From contig JAQCLA010000005.1 of assembly GCA_027592105.1 (NCBI GenBank), positions 1-30,166 on the forward strand: a stretch of 30,166 nucleotides of DNA, read 5' to 3'. Each line of letters opens with the position of its first letter. Positions within the stretch are counted from its first letter, which is position 1. The DNA comes from Pseudomonadota bacterium. GTDB taxonomy: Bacteria; Pseudomonadota; Alphaproteobacteria; Rhodobacterales; Rhodobacteraceae. The position numbers were made by a program, and so were the translations under genes. Below, in pieces: positions 22,482 to 30,040 of this stretch. The notes below the pieces were generated by a model, which was given only the letters and a program-made list of their open reading frames with translations, made no database searches and was not told the DNA's origin.

Positions 22482-23248
22482 AACGGCGCTTTTTCTATAT
22501 CGCCGGACTGTTGGGCTTGGCCATCATGCTGCCGCACATTGCACTTGCGCAAGATCCCCTGTCCATGACGGCCATCAGGGTTGGACAAGACGCGGATGGT
22601 GAAACCACTTATTCGCTATCCCTGCAAATTCTGGCGCTGATGACGGCCTTGACGGTTTTGCCGTCGATCGTGCTTGGAATGACGTCATTTACTCGGATCA
22701 TCATCGTTCTGTCGATCTTGCGTCAAGCATTGGGCACGCAGCAGACACCGCCGAACCAAGTGCTGATCGCCATAGCGCTTTTTCTGACATTTGCGATCAT
22801 GACACCGACACTGACCGCCATTAACGACACAGCCCTGTCACCCTATTTGGCCGAAGAGATGAGCGCTGATGCCGCGTTGGTGCAGGGTAGCACGTTGATC
22901 AAAGATTTCATGGTGGCCAATACTCATACAGAGGCGCTTCTTTTGTTCTCTGATATGGCCGAAACGGGTGGCTTTACCGATGTGTCCGAGATCCCCCTTT
23001 CTGTGATCCTTCCGGCCTTTATCACTTCTGAACTCAAGACCGCGTTTCAGATCGGCTTTTTGATTTTCCTTCCTTTCTTGGTGATCGACATGGTGATCGC
23101 ATCAATCTTGATGTCGTTGGGCATGATGATGCTCTCGCCCATGTTGATTTCCTTGCCATTCAAGCTTTTGCTTTTTGTCTTGGTAGATGGCTGGACGATG
23201 ACGGTTGGCTCGCTGGCTGCGACTTTCGCAATGGGGACGGGTGGTTAA
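22478..23248 (+). CDS. fliP: Flagellar export gate protein FliP
   Basis: This 256-aa core export gate protein has a cleavable signal (about 1-24), then LQILALMTALTVLPSIVLGM, TSFTRIIIVLSILRQALGTQ and QTPPNQVLIAIALFLTF, all highly conserved in FliP. The later helices include AFITSELKTAFQIGFLIFLP and MLISLPFKLLLFVLVDGW. FliP, FliQ and FliR together form the helical channel for substrates. Length and motif order are normal. It is translationally coupled to fliO. Confidence 0.97.
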   Translation: MKRRFFYIAGLLGLAIMLPHIALAQDPLSMTAIRVGQDADGETTYSLSLQILALMTALTVLPSIVLGMTSFTRIIIVLSILRQALGTQQTPPNQVLIAIALFLTFAIMTPTLTAINDTALSPYLAEEMSADAALVQGSTLIKDFMVANTHTEALLLFSDMAETGGFTDVSEIPLSVILPAFITSELKTAFQIGFLIFLPFLVIDMVIASILMSLGMMMLSPMLISLPFKLLLFVLVDGWTMTVGSLAATFAMGTGG

Positions 23249-23249
23249 G

Positions 23250-23516
23250 ATGGATTTTGACTCCAATATTGGGTATCTCCGGCTGGCCTTTTGGCACATC
23301 GTGCTGACTGCGGGTCCAGTTCTGGGCGTTGCCTTGGCTGTGGGCTTGGTCATCGGGATCATCCAAGCGGCCACTTCGATCAATGAGATGACCCTGTCAT
23401 TTGTTCCAAAGCTTGTCATCGTGCTTGGCGCGATGGCCTTGATGTCCGGGTTCATGCTGACGATCATGACCGACTATTTCGCCTTTATCTTCGGCGAGAT
23501 TGTCGCGATCCGATGA
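23250..23516 (+). CDS. fliQ: Flagellar export gate protein FliQ
   Basis: This 88-aa protein has two membrane helices joined by a short loop: AFWHIVLTAGPVLGVALAVG with LVIGIIQAATSINEMTLSFV, then PKLVIVLGAMALMSGFMLTI. QAATSINEMTLSFVPK is the FliQ signature. The ATG at 23250 follows the fliP stop after one base; the upstream in-frame start at 23205 lies inside fliP and is not used. Confidence 0.95.
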   Translation: MDFDSNIGYLRLAFWHIVLTAGPVLGVALAVGLVIGIIQAATSINEMTLSFVPKLVIVLGAMALMSGFMLTIMTDYFAFIFGEIVAIR

Positions 23517-23530
23517 CGGGGAAGGCGGCG

Positions 23531-24337
23531 ATGGAATTTGGAAATCTGCCCGGCCTGTCGATCCAAGATGTCATGGATCAAGCGCTGAGCTTTCTGATCG
23601 TATCGCTGCGTTTTGGTGCCTTCTTGTTGGCGGCGCCATTTTTTGGTTCGCGCATGGTGCCGTTGCCCATTCGCATCGTTTTTACAGCGACACTGGCGGT
23701 ATTTTTGATGGGACGTGTTGCGCTGCCGTCCATCGATGAGCTGACGACATTCCGGGTTTTGCCCATCATCGCGCAAGAGCTGGCGCTTGGTCTATCAGCC
23801 GGTCTTTTGTTGACGATCTTATTCTCGGCGGTTGCCTTGGCAGGCGAAAAGGTTGCGGCAACGGCGGGTCTTTCGTTTGCCTTCCAAATCGACCCAAACA
23901 GCGGTGGACAGACGCCGTTGATCAGTCAGATATTCACGCTTTTTCTCACCGTCGTGTTCTTGTCGCTCAACGGTCACATCGTGGCCTTCGCGATACTGAT
24001 CGAAAGCTACACATTCGCGCCAATCGGTGCCGGGATCAATTACCTCGCCCTTTTTCAGGTGGGCGAGGTCGCGGGTGCTACCATGTTCGCGACCGCGGCG
24101 CGTTTGATGCTTCCGATTGTGACGGTCTTGTTCTTGGTCAATATCACTATCGGCATAATCACGCGGTCAGCGCCGACACTCAACCTTTTCTCATTCGGCT
24201 TTCCGATCACCCTGATTGCTGTTTTCTTGCTTTTGTTCTTGTTTGCCGCGCCGCTTGGCTTCGCTTTCCAGGATCTCGTCGTCAGCGCCCTTGGGGATCT
24301 GGGCGATCTTTTGCGGGGGGCTGCTCTTGGCCAGTGA
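23531..24337 (+). CDS. fliR: Flagellar export gate protein FliR
   Basis: This roughly 268-aa protein has several membrane helices and completes the export channel with FliP and FliQ. Typical parts are LRFGAFLLAAPFFGSRMVPL, a GEKVAATAGLSFAFQIDPNS stretch of the FliR family, and a polytopic C-terminus (LIAVFLLLFLFAAPLGFAFQ). GGGGAAGG lies 5 bp before the ATG at 23531. An alternative ATG at 23513 would overlap the fliQ stop (ATGA) and add six residues. The end overlaps the flhB start. Confidence 0.95.
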   Translation: MEFGNLPGLSIQDVMDQALSFLIVSLRFGAFLLAAPFFGSRMVPLPIRIVFTATLAVFLMGRVALPSIDELTTFRVLPIIAQELALGLSAGLLLTILFSAVALAGEKVAATAGLSFAFQIDPNSGGQTPLISQIFTLFLTVVFLSLNGHIVAFAILIESYTFAPIGAGINYLALFQVGEVAGATMFATAARLMLPIVTVLFLVNITIGIITRSAPTLNLFSFGFPITLIAVFLLLFLFAAPLGFAFQDLVVSALGDLGDLLRGAALGQ

Positions 24338-25490
24338 AGACGACGACGCACAAGAAAAGACAGAAGAGCCAACACAGCGGCGCCTCGAGAAGGCGCGTGA
24401 AGATGGCCAAGTTTTGACATCCAAAGAGATGTTCGTTTTCGCGACCACGGCGGCTGGCGTGATCATTTTGTTGGCGTTGGTTATTATTGTTTCACAATGG
24501 ATTAGCCGCTGGGGTGGCTTTTTCCGGTTCGAGCAGGGCGATGCGTTATCCGGCCTTTTGATGGCGCGCTTGTCCGAGGCTTATTTGGATTTCCTCATCG
24601 TTGCCTTGATCGTGGCTGTGCCGATCTTGGTTGTCGTCTTGAGCACCCAGATGCTGGTTGGCCGGGGGCTACATTTCGCGCTCACGGCCGCGAATTTCAA
24701 AGGCAATCGGATCAACCCGTTAAATGGCCTGAAAAGGATGTTTTCGCTGCACAGTCTTGTAGAGCTTGCGAAATCGGTTCTGAAAGTTGGGGTTATCGGT
24801 GCGGCCGCCTATTTCGTCATTCTCAATTATTTGCCGACGATGCTGGCTTTGGCGTCCATGAGCCTTGATCGCGGCATCGAGACCGGTTTCTACGCACTGA
24901 TGTTCTTGATGGGGGTGTCTGCGGCCATTCTTGGCGGCATTGGGGCATTGGATTATGCTTGGTCGAATTATGAGCATATGAAAAAACTACGGATGAGCCG
25001 GCAAGACCTGAAAGAGGAAAGCAAACAGACTGACGGCTCACCTGAGGTCAGATCCAGAATTCGTCGGCTTCAATACGAAGCCAGCCGCCGCGCCGCTGAA
25101 CAAGCCCGTTCGCTCGACGATGTTGGGAATGCGACAGCGATCATCACCAACCCCACACATTTTGCCGTTGCCTTGCGTTATGTCCCGGGCGAGCAGAATG
25201 CACCTACGATTGTTGCAATGGGCCGTGGACGGATCGCCGAAGAAATCATCAAACGTGGCACCGAGGCCCAGATTACGGTCTTTCAAAGCCCGCTTTTGGC
25301 ACGCGCCTTGTTCTTCACGGGCGAGATCGGTCAAGAAATCTCGGATCTTCTTTTCACCCCAATCGCCGCAGTGCTTGCCTATATTTATCGTGTTGATCGC
25401 GGCGAAGATCCTGAGACGCCCGAGTTTGAAATTCCTGAAGAGCTTCAGTTCGACCAGAATGGTCGTCCAATCAATGGCGAGGCGTCGTAA
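24327..25490 (+). CDS. flhB: Flagellar export switch protein FlhB, TTG start
   Basis: This 387-aa export protein switches substrate class after self-cleavage. It opens ASEDDDAQEKTEEPTQRRLE, the normal FlhB N-terminus (E-K-T-E-x-P-T-x-x-R-L), has four membrane helices (about 34-210) and a cytoplasmic domain with the NPTH autocleavage motif at residues 275-278. No ATG fits in front of this N-terminus, so the TTG at 24327 is taken as start; it overlaps the end of fliR by 11 bp, after a G-rich stretch. The frame extends upstream in fliR but gives no FlhB-like sequence there. The stop overlaps the next gene (TAATG). Confidence 0.93.
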   Translation: MASEDDDAQEKTEEPTQRRLEKAREDGQVLTSKEMFVFATTAAGVIILLALVIIVSQWISRWGGFFRFEQGDALSGLLMARLSEAYLDFLIVALIVAVPILVVVLSTQMLVGRGLHFALTAANFKGNRINPLNGLKRMFSLHSLVELAKSVLKVGVIGAAAYFVILNYLPTMLALASMSLDRGIETGFYALMFLMGVSAAILGGIGALDYAWSNYEHMKKLRMSRQDLKEESKQTDGSPEVRSRIRRLQYEASRRAAEQARSLDDVGNATAIITNPTHFAVALRYVPGEQNAPTIVAMGRGRIAEEIIKRGTEAQITVFQSPLLARALFFTGEIGQEISDLLFTPIAAVLAYIYRVDRGEDPETPEFEIPEELQFDQNGRPINGEAS

Positions 25491-25732
25491 TGTCCAAACG
25501 CAATCGGAAGCAAGATCGATACAGCCACAACACGCTCGGCGCGCTCATTTCGACCATGGTGTTTTTGGGCATGGCCGTTTGGCTTTTTCTTGAAGCCCTC
25601 AGCTTGGCTGAACTGGCACCACCATTACAAGTTGGTGGGTTATTTTTCTCGTCTTTTCTTTGCTTTCTCGGTGCCTTGCGCCTTGTGATCGCAAAGGCAT
25701 GGTACCAGCATCGCAATGGGGGTGATCGATGA
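25490..25732 (+). CDS. Small two-helix membrane protein after flhB
   Basis: This 80-aa protein has a basic start (MSKRNRKQDRYSH), two membrane helices (about 16-38, LGALISTMVFLGMAVWLFLE, and 47-68, VGGLFFSSFLCFLGALRLVI) and a basic tail. It overlaps the flhB stop by one base and the next start by four, so it is a co-translated member of the fliO-flhB operon. I do not recognise a family. The location in a flagellar operon makes an accessory role in the basal body likely, but this is not shown. Confidence 0.68.
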   Translation: MSKRNRKQDRYSHNTLGALISTMVFLGMAVWLFLEALSLAELAPPLQVGGLFFSSFLCFLGALRLVIAKAWYQHRNGGDR

Positions 25733-25947
25733 CACTTCCCACGCGACCTGTCTGTGGCAAATGCGAGCATTTCTTTGTCACCCATGATCCGGCATTGCCT
25801 TGGGGCTGTCGCGCATTCGGGTTTCGTGCCGCGCAATTGCCTAATTCTGTGGTTTTTGCGTCAACTGGCACGAATTGTGCTCGGTTCGTAGAGAAACGCG
25901 CTGTCATGGCCCCCGCGACAAGACGAAACGTCAGGAAACCCGCATGA
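25729..25947 (+). CDS. Small four-cysteine protein, probable metal-binding
   Basis: This 72-aa protein reads CGKCEHFFVTHDPALPWGC then RAFGFRAAQLPNSVVFASTG and NCARF. Cys9, Cys12, Cys27 and Cys50 form a C-x2-C...C...C set that could bind one zinc or an iron-sulfur cluster. The pattern recalls a short conserved bacterial family with C-x2-C-x2-F-x2-T-x-D-P-x2-P-x-GC-x2-FGF. I know no function for that family. It overlaps both neighbours by four bases, so it is a co-translated member of the operon. Confidence 0.7.
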   Translation: MTLPTRPVCGKCEHFFVTHDPALPWGCRAFGFRAAQLPNSVVFASTGTNCARFVEKRAVMAPATRRNVRKPA

Positions 25948-26717
25948 GCACTCCAACCGCCACCCCGACAATCGAAGACAGCATCAAGACCGCGCTTGAT
26001 GCCGCTGACGCTGCGATCACCGTGAGCAGTGAGTTCGATCAGATCCGAAATGATTACACAAAGACCCGCGTCGAGGTGAAAGCGATCAACCGACAGGTGA
26101 TGATTGTCTTTGTCTCGTCACTGGCGGCTTCGGTTCTCGCGGTGACGGCCGCAGGGCTCATCTACTTCCGTACGATGAGCGAAATGGAGACGACAAATGC
26201 CACATCGCTCGAAGCGCTTGTGATCTTTGCCGAGAATGTCGACAGGCTTGCGGCTGCGACAACCGAGGCGAACGCGCATGCCGAGCGGATCGCCGGGCTT
26301 GTGGAGGGCATGGCCTCGCTTGAGGTCATGATCGGCGATTTGGCGACCCGACTTGATGCGCAAGGCGAAACAACACTTGCTGGATTGGCCGCTGCCAACA
26401 CCGAGATCACGGGCATGGTTGGTCAGTCGACCTCCGCCGTGGTCAGAGAGGTCAGCGCGGCTATCGAAGCACAGCAGAGCGTCCTGATGGCGGAGCTAGA
26501 GACCCTGCGCAGCACAGCGATGGCAAGCAGCACAGAGGCGGGGCCATCGCGCTTTGACGAAATTGTAGCAACGCTCGAAACCATGATGATGCTGCAAAGA
26601 GAGATTTCCGCCAAGATCACTGTCGCTGCTACACCACCGCGCGCACCGGCCCGCACGCCGACGCCGCCCACGCCGCGCGCGGCACCCGTCGACAATGATA
26701 TTATCAAGTTTCCATGA
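25944..26717 (+). CDS. Single-TM coiled-coil protein in the flagellar operon (MotF candidate)
   Basis: This 257-aa bitopic protein has a cytoplasmic N-terminal part (1-50), a membrane helix (about 52-76, VMIVFVSSLAASVLAVTAAG) and a long helical, Ala/Glu-rich region (85-225). The tail is Pro-rich (ATPPRAPARTPTPPTP) and ends DNDIIKFP. R. sphaeroides Fla1 has MotF, a bitopic protein encoded downstream of flhB and needed for rotation. This protein has that topology and place, but I cannot confirm homology from sequence memory. The ATG at 25944 overlaps the preceding stop (ATGA). Confidence 0.7.
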   Translation: MSTPTATPTIEDSIKTALDAADAAITVSSEFDQIRNDYTKTRVEVKAINRQVMIVFVSSLAASVLAVTAAGLIYFRTMSEMETTNATSLEALVIFAENVDRLAAATTEANAHAERIAGLVEGMASLEVMIGDLATRLDAQGETTLAGLAAANTEITGMVGQSTSAVVREVSAAIEAQQSVLMAELETLRSTAMASSTEAGPSRFDEIVATLETMMMLQREISAKITVAATPPRAPARTPTPPTPRAAPVDNDIIKFP

Positions 26718-26729
26718 TCGGGGTGCCCC

Positions 26730-27554
26730 ATGAATGACGCTGCTGATCCGACCGAAGCCACAAGTGCCGGCGAAAACCTGCAGTCATTTCTCAAGCTCGA
26801 AACTCGCGGCCTTGGGCTTGCGGCGCGCACGAAGAAACTCAAGGCAGGGGATGTGCTGGTTGCCGTAGATGGCGAACCGTTCACCGGCGATGCCGAAATG
26901 CTCGCCTTGCGCTTGGGAAAGCCTGTTGCCGACAACGAAGAGAACCCAGAGGTCGAGGCGTCCGAGAATGGCGTTGCACCGCATCTGCTGACGTTTTGGC
27001 GTGATGGGGTCATTTTCCACGTGATCTTCGAAACCCGCATCAAGGCGGGGTTCGAGGTAACAGGCCCCGAAGAGACGCTCGAGATCCTTGGTGCCGTACA
27101 AAAGCTGAAGTTTGCGCCACTTGAGAGCTATCAGAACTTTGAAGTGTTTCGCGATGTTCGCAAAAATGCAGCCCTGCATTCCACCGACATGGAAGAGATC
27201 GCAACCATCGCACCGGTGCTATGGATGCTCAACCACCGGCTTTATTACCCCATGGCCGCAGTCATGATCGTTTATGGGATCACCTTGGTGGCGCATTGGT
27301 TTGTCTTTGTGATCAGCTATTTTCTGGTGTCGGTCTATACCAAGCGTGCGCAGGTCGATCTGTTGCGTTCTTACAAGATGTTCGAAGATAAGTTCTTTTG
27401 GTTGGTGTTGGCGGAACCGAGCGAGGCCGAGGCGCGCGCGACATGCCGCCTGTTCGTTCCCGATCTCCGTTTTGCCAATGACAGCCCGCCCAAGACAAAG
27501 TCGAAAACGCGCAATCCAAACCGCGTGCGCGTCAACGCACAACAGGCTGGCTAG
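26730..27554 (+). CDS. Membrane protein with PDZ-like N-terminus, unknown function
   Basis: This 274-aa protein has an N-terminal segment that looks PDZ-like (GLGLAARTKKLKAGDVLVAV, then DGEPFTGD, 27-54). A hydrophilic middle follows (85-160), then one or two membrane helices (about 172-202, PMAAVMIVYGITLVAHWFVF) and a basic C-terminal tail. It follows the MotF candidate by 12 bp and is likely in the same operon. No family recognised. Position between flagellar genes and cNMP-like proteins suggests a regulatory or motor-linked role, but that is speculation. Confidence 0.68.
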   Translation: MNDAADPTEATSAGENLQSFLKLETRGLGLAARTKKLKAGDVLVAVDGEPFTGDAEMLALRLGKPVADNEENPEVEASENGVAPHLLTFWRDGVIFHVIFETRIKAGFEVTGPEETLEILGAVQKLKFAPLESYQNFEVFRDVRKNAALHSTDMEEIATIAPVLWMLNHRLYYPMAAVMIVYGITLVAHWFVFVISYFLVSVYTKRAQVDLLRSYKMFEDKFFWLVLAEPSEAEARATCRLFVPDLRFANDSPPKTKSKTRNPNRVRVNAQQAG

Positions 27555-27628
27555 CGACCACACCAAATCTTGCGCTGCGTTAAAGGATTCCGCCGATTGG
27601 TCGTTATATGACCTGGGCGGAGATTTTT

Positions 27629-27988
27629 ATGCGCAAAGACGATATTCTGGGGCTCAACTTAGATCATTACCCGCGCCAGAGCTTTGGAGCGGGTGATGTC
27701 GTGCTGAGCGACGGGAGTGAGACGGATCGGATGCTGGTGGTCATTGATGGGCGGCTTGGCATTGATCACGCAGGCAAACCACTTGGCCCCGGCGATATCG
27801 TCAAATCAATCGAGTTTTTCGGGGCCAGCCACTACGCGGGCGAGGTGCGCGGGAGCGGGCCTGGTCAGGTAGCGGTACTGCCGCGCGGGGCTGTGCGCGC
27901 GTGCTTGGACGCGCAGGGCGCGATGACATGGAACCTTGCTTGTGCCTTGGCGATTGAGGCGATTGCCGCAAGCAAGGAGCATGTTTGA
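27629..27988 (+). CDS. Short cNMP-binding-like (beta-roll) protein, no DNA-binding domain
   Basis: This 119-aa protein has the outline of one cyclic-nucleotide-binding beta-roll: FGAGDVVLSDGSETDRMLVV, IDGRLGIDHAGKPLGPGDIV and AGEVRGSGPGQVAVLPRGAV. The phosphate-binding Arg/Glu cassette of cAMP receptors is not visible, and it stops after a helix without a helix-turn-helix. The ATG at 27629 is used because GGCGGAG precedes it. It is translated just before a second short beta-roll protein (TGATG overlap). The pair may form one regulatory complex; ligand unknown. Confidence 0.65.
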   Translation: MRKDDILGLNLDHYPRQSFGAGDVVLSDGSETDRMLVVIDGRLGIDHAGKPLGPGDIVKSIEFFGASHYAGEVRGSGPGQVAVLPRGAVRACLDAQGAMTWNLACALAIEAIAASKEHV

Positions 27989-28332
27989 TGCCTCCGCCAA
28001 GTCGCATGCGCGAGCTTTTGCATCAGCAGCGGCTTCACCTGCTCCACGGTGAGGTGGTGTTCATGCCAGAGGAACCGGTCGAGGCGGTCTATCTTGTCGA
28101 GCGCGGTGGTGTTTTGGTTTTCGCACCCTCAGGGGTGCGTGTTCTTGCGTCCCTTGGGCCGCTGCGCATCATCGGCTTGCGCGACATGTTGGCTGGTGGG
28201 ATTTGGCAAGGTGTTGGACTGGCGCAAGGGCCAACAAGCCTTCTTGTCCTGGAGACAGCGCCAATTCTGCACATGATATCAGAGGCGCCAGATGCCCATC
28301 AACGCCTCTTGCGTGAGCTTGCCGCGGCCTGA
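27988..28332 (+). CDS. Second short beta-roll (cNMP/cupin-like) protein
   Basis: This 114-aa protein starts MPPPSRMRELLHQQRLHLLH, followed by HGEVVFMPEEPVEAVYLVER, GGVLVFAPSGVRVLASLGPL and GPTSLLVLETAPILHMI, again the outline of a small jelly roll. There is no DNA-binding domain and no cAMP-type phosphate cassette. Its start overlaps the stop of the upstream sister protein (TGATG). Two such short paralogue-like domains side by side suggest a heterodimer. It is the last gene before the convergent rpoN. Confidence 0.62.
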   Translation: MPPPSRMRELLHQQRLHLLHGEVVFMPEEPVEAVYLVERGGVLVFAPSGVRVLASLGPLRIIGLRDMLAGGIWQGVGLAQGPTSLLVLETAPILHMISEAPDAHQRLLRELAAA

Positions 28333-28337
28333 CTTGC

Positions 28338-28359
28338 AAGGCTGAACTGTCGCAGCCTT
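28338..28359. terminator. Hairpin between convergent genes
   Basis: AAGGCTG and CAGCCTT form a perfect 7-bp stem around an 8-base loop, 6 bp after the last rightward gene and 49 bp before the rpoN stop. No T tract follows on either strand, so it would be a weak or Rho-aided terminator. Confidence 0.4.
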
Positions 28360-28407
28360 AGGATGCCCGAAAAATCGCATCGCACAAAAAGACAAATGGG
28401 CGGCGCG

Positions 28408-29883
28408 TTAGATCCGGCCTGAAAGCACGGCCTCGCGCTTTCGTTGGAATGACGAGGCAATCCCCTCCATCTCGCGGTATTTGGCGACAGTGCGCCGGGC
28501 AAGGCGAATGCCGTCCTTGGCTAAGATCTGTACGATGGCATCGTCGCTCAATGGTTGAGAGGGTGCCTCGGCCGCGATCATCTTGCGCAGTTTGAACTTG
28601 ATGGCCGAGGCGGCTTCGCCGTCGCTGTCGGCATCATTGGTGATGCTGGAGCTGAAAAACACTTTCAACCGATACGTCCCGCGTGGGGTGGCAATCATCA
28701 GGCTGTTGGTCACCCGGCTGACCGTGCTTTCATGCATCCCGATCGCCTCGGCGATATCGCGCAACACCATTGGCTTGAGCGCAATGGGGCCTTTTTCAAA
28801 GAAACCCATTTGTTGGCGCAGGATTTCCGCACCGATCTTAAGCGATGTCTCGTTGCGCTGCGCGATTGCGCGGTCAAGCCAGCGTGCCTCGGAAACCCGC
28901 TCCGAAACAAAGCTGCGCAGCGTCTCGTCCTTTTTGCCGGCAACCATCTTTTTGGCGTAATCCGCCCGCACCTTGACCGCGGGCAGGGTGGAGCGGTTCA
29001 ATTCAAGCGACCAACCATCCGACACGCGGCGCACGATCAGGTCGGGTGGCAAGATCGGCTCTGCCTTGCCTGCAAACCTTGCCCCCGGCTTGGGGTCGAG
29101 GCTGCGCAAAAGGCGCAGCATCTCGGCCATGCGCTCGGGCGTGACTTTGCACAGGCGGGTCAGCCCTTTGACATTGCCCGCCCCAAGCATGGCGAGATTG
29201 TCCAAAAGCAGCGCGAAATCGGGGGTCAGCAAGTCGCGATCGCGCGCTTGCAGGCGTAGGCAGTCGCTTAGGTCGCGGGCAAACAGCCCCGCGGGCTCGA
29301 TCTGTTGCAACTGGGCCAACACGGCCAAAACGCGCTCAAGATCGACCATGCTAAAGGCCGCAATCTCATCGACCGATTGGCCCAGCCACCCCGAGGGTTC
29401 CAGCGCATCGATCAACGCAAGCGCGATCATCCGGTCGGTGGGGTCGGCAAAGATGCGCTCCGCCTCGGCGCAGGCATGGGCATAAAGCGAAATATCCTCA
29501 TCCGAGGCGAGCAACGACAGCGCGTCGAAATCGCTCTCGCCTGATGGGGCGGATGCACCGCTGCGCCCAAGATCGATCTGGCCCGTTTCGAATTGATTAT
29601 CGAGTGCCGCATCAGGGATCGGCGCATCGCTGGTCATCGTGCCATCGGAAAAATCGAGATCCGCGCGATCGGGGCCAACCTCGGCCACGGGCAATGGCGC
29701 GATATGGTCGTCTTCGCTGGCGCCGTTGCTGACTTCGAGAAAGGGGTTTTCTTCCGATTGCTGATCCAAAAAGCCCGCCAATTCGATGTTGGACATGGTC
29801 AAAAGGCGGATCGCTTGCTGCAGCTGGGTCGTGATGACCAGCGATTGCTTTCGCTGCATCTGCTGTGCTGGAAAGAACTGCAT
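28408..29883 (-). CDS. rpoN: RNA polymerase sigma54 factor RpoN (flagellar copy)
   Basis: This 491-aa sigma factor directs polymerase to -24/-12 promoters and needs an AAA+ activator. Region I reads QLQQAIRLLTMSNIELAGFL with ENPFLE (residues 20-50). An acidic region II (51-110) follows, then the core-binding domain, a helix-turn-helix (ESTVSRVTNSLMIATPRGTY) and the RpoN box ARRTVAKYRE near the C-terminus (about 462-471). The start at 29883 is preferred over 29889 and the GTG at 29892 because AAGGG then lies 8 bp upstream. It ends the flagellar cluster, as rpoN2 does in R. sphaeroides. Other rpoN copies may exist elsewhere in the genome. Confidence 0.95.
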   Translation of the reverse strand: MQFFPAQQMQRKQSLVITTQLQQAIRLLTMSNIELAGFLDQQSEENPFLEVSNGASEDDHIAPLPVAEVGPDRADLDFSDGTMTSDAPIPDAALDNQFETGQIDLGRSGASAPSGESDFDALSLLASDEDISLYAHACAEAERIFADPTDRMIALALIDALEPSGWLGQSVDEIAAFSMVDLERVLAVLAQLQQIEPAGLFARDLSDCLRLQARDRDLLTPDFALLLDNLAMLGAGNVKGLTRLCKVTPERMAEMLRLLRSLDPKPGARFAGKAEPILPPDLIVRRVSDGWSLELNRSTLPAVKVRADYAKKMVAGKKDETLRSFVSERVSEARWLDRAIAQRNETSLKIGAEILRQQMGFFEKGPIALKPMVLRDIAEAIGMHESTVSRVTNSLMIATPRGTYRLKVFFSSSITNDADSDGEAASAIKFKLRKMIAAEAPSQPLSDDAIVQILAKDGIRLARRTVAKYREMEGIASSFQRKREAVLSGRI

Positions 29884-29931
29884 TTTCATCACCCTTGAGA
29901 TCTTAAGCCCTAATTTTGCGTGTTTTTTTCC

Positions 29932-29937
29932 ATTATA
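29932..29937 (-). promoter_or_regulatory. Candidate -10 element of rpoN
   Basis: On the minus strand the hexamer is TATAAT, 49 bp before the rpoN ATG. No good -35 hexamer lies at 16-18 bp (the region reads CCATCG or nearby), which fits a promoter that depends on an activator. Confidence 0.4.
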
Positions 29938-29981
29938 GAAGGGTGATTATTTGACGATGGCAGGGTCGGGAAATTGACGGG

Positions 29982-29996
29982 TTAACCATCTGTTAA
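29982..29996. promoter_or_regulatory. Full CtrA consensus site upstream of rpoN
   Basis: TTAA-CCATCTG-TTAA has the exact CtrA spacing TTAA-N7-TTAA, and both half-sites are flanked by the expected C/G (reads GTTAACC on each side). It sits about 55 bp upstream of the TATAAT of rpoN and could serve rpoN or a divergent gene beyond the window. CtrA controls motility in many alphaproteobacteria. Confidence 0.65.
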
Positions 29997-30019
29997 CCAA
30001 CGTGAAATCCATCATCCGC

Positions 30020-30040
30020 ACAGCGCGATCATCGCGGTGT
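30020..30040. promoter_or_regulatory. Near-perfect 21-bp palindrome, unknown operator
   Basis: The dyad reads ACA-g-CGCGAT-c-ATCGCG-g-TGT; nine of the ten base pairs match. It lies beyond the CtrA site, about 140 bp upstream of rpoN and 126 bp from the window edge. It has the size of a dimeric repressor or activator site, but I do not recognise the regulator. It is not a rho-independent terminator (no T tract). Confidence 0.5.
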
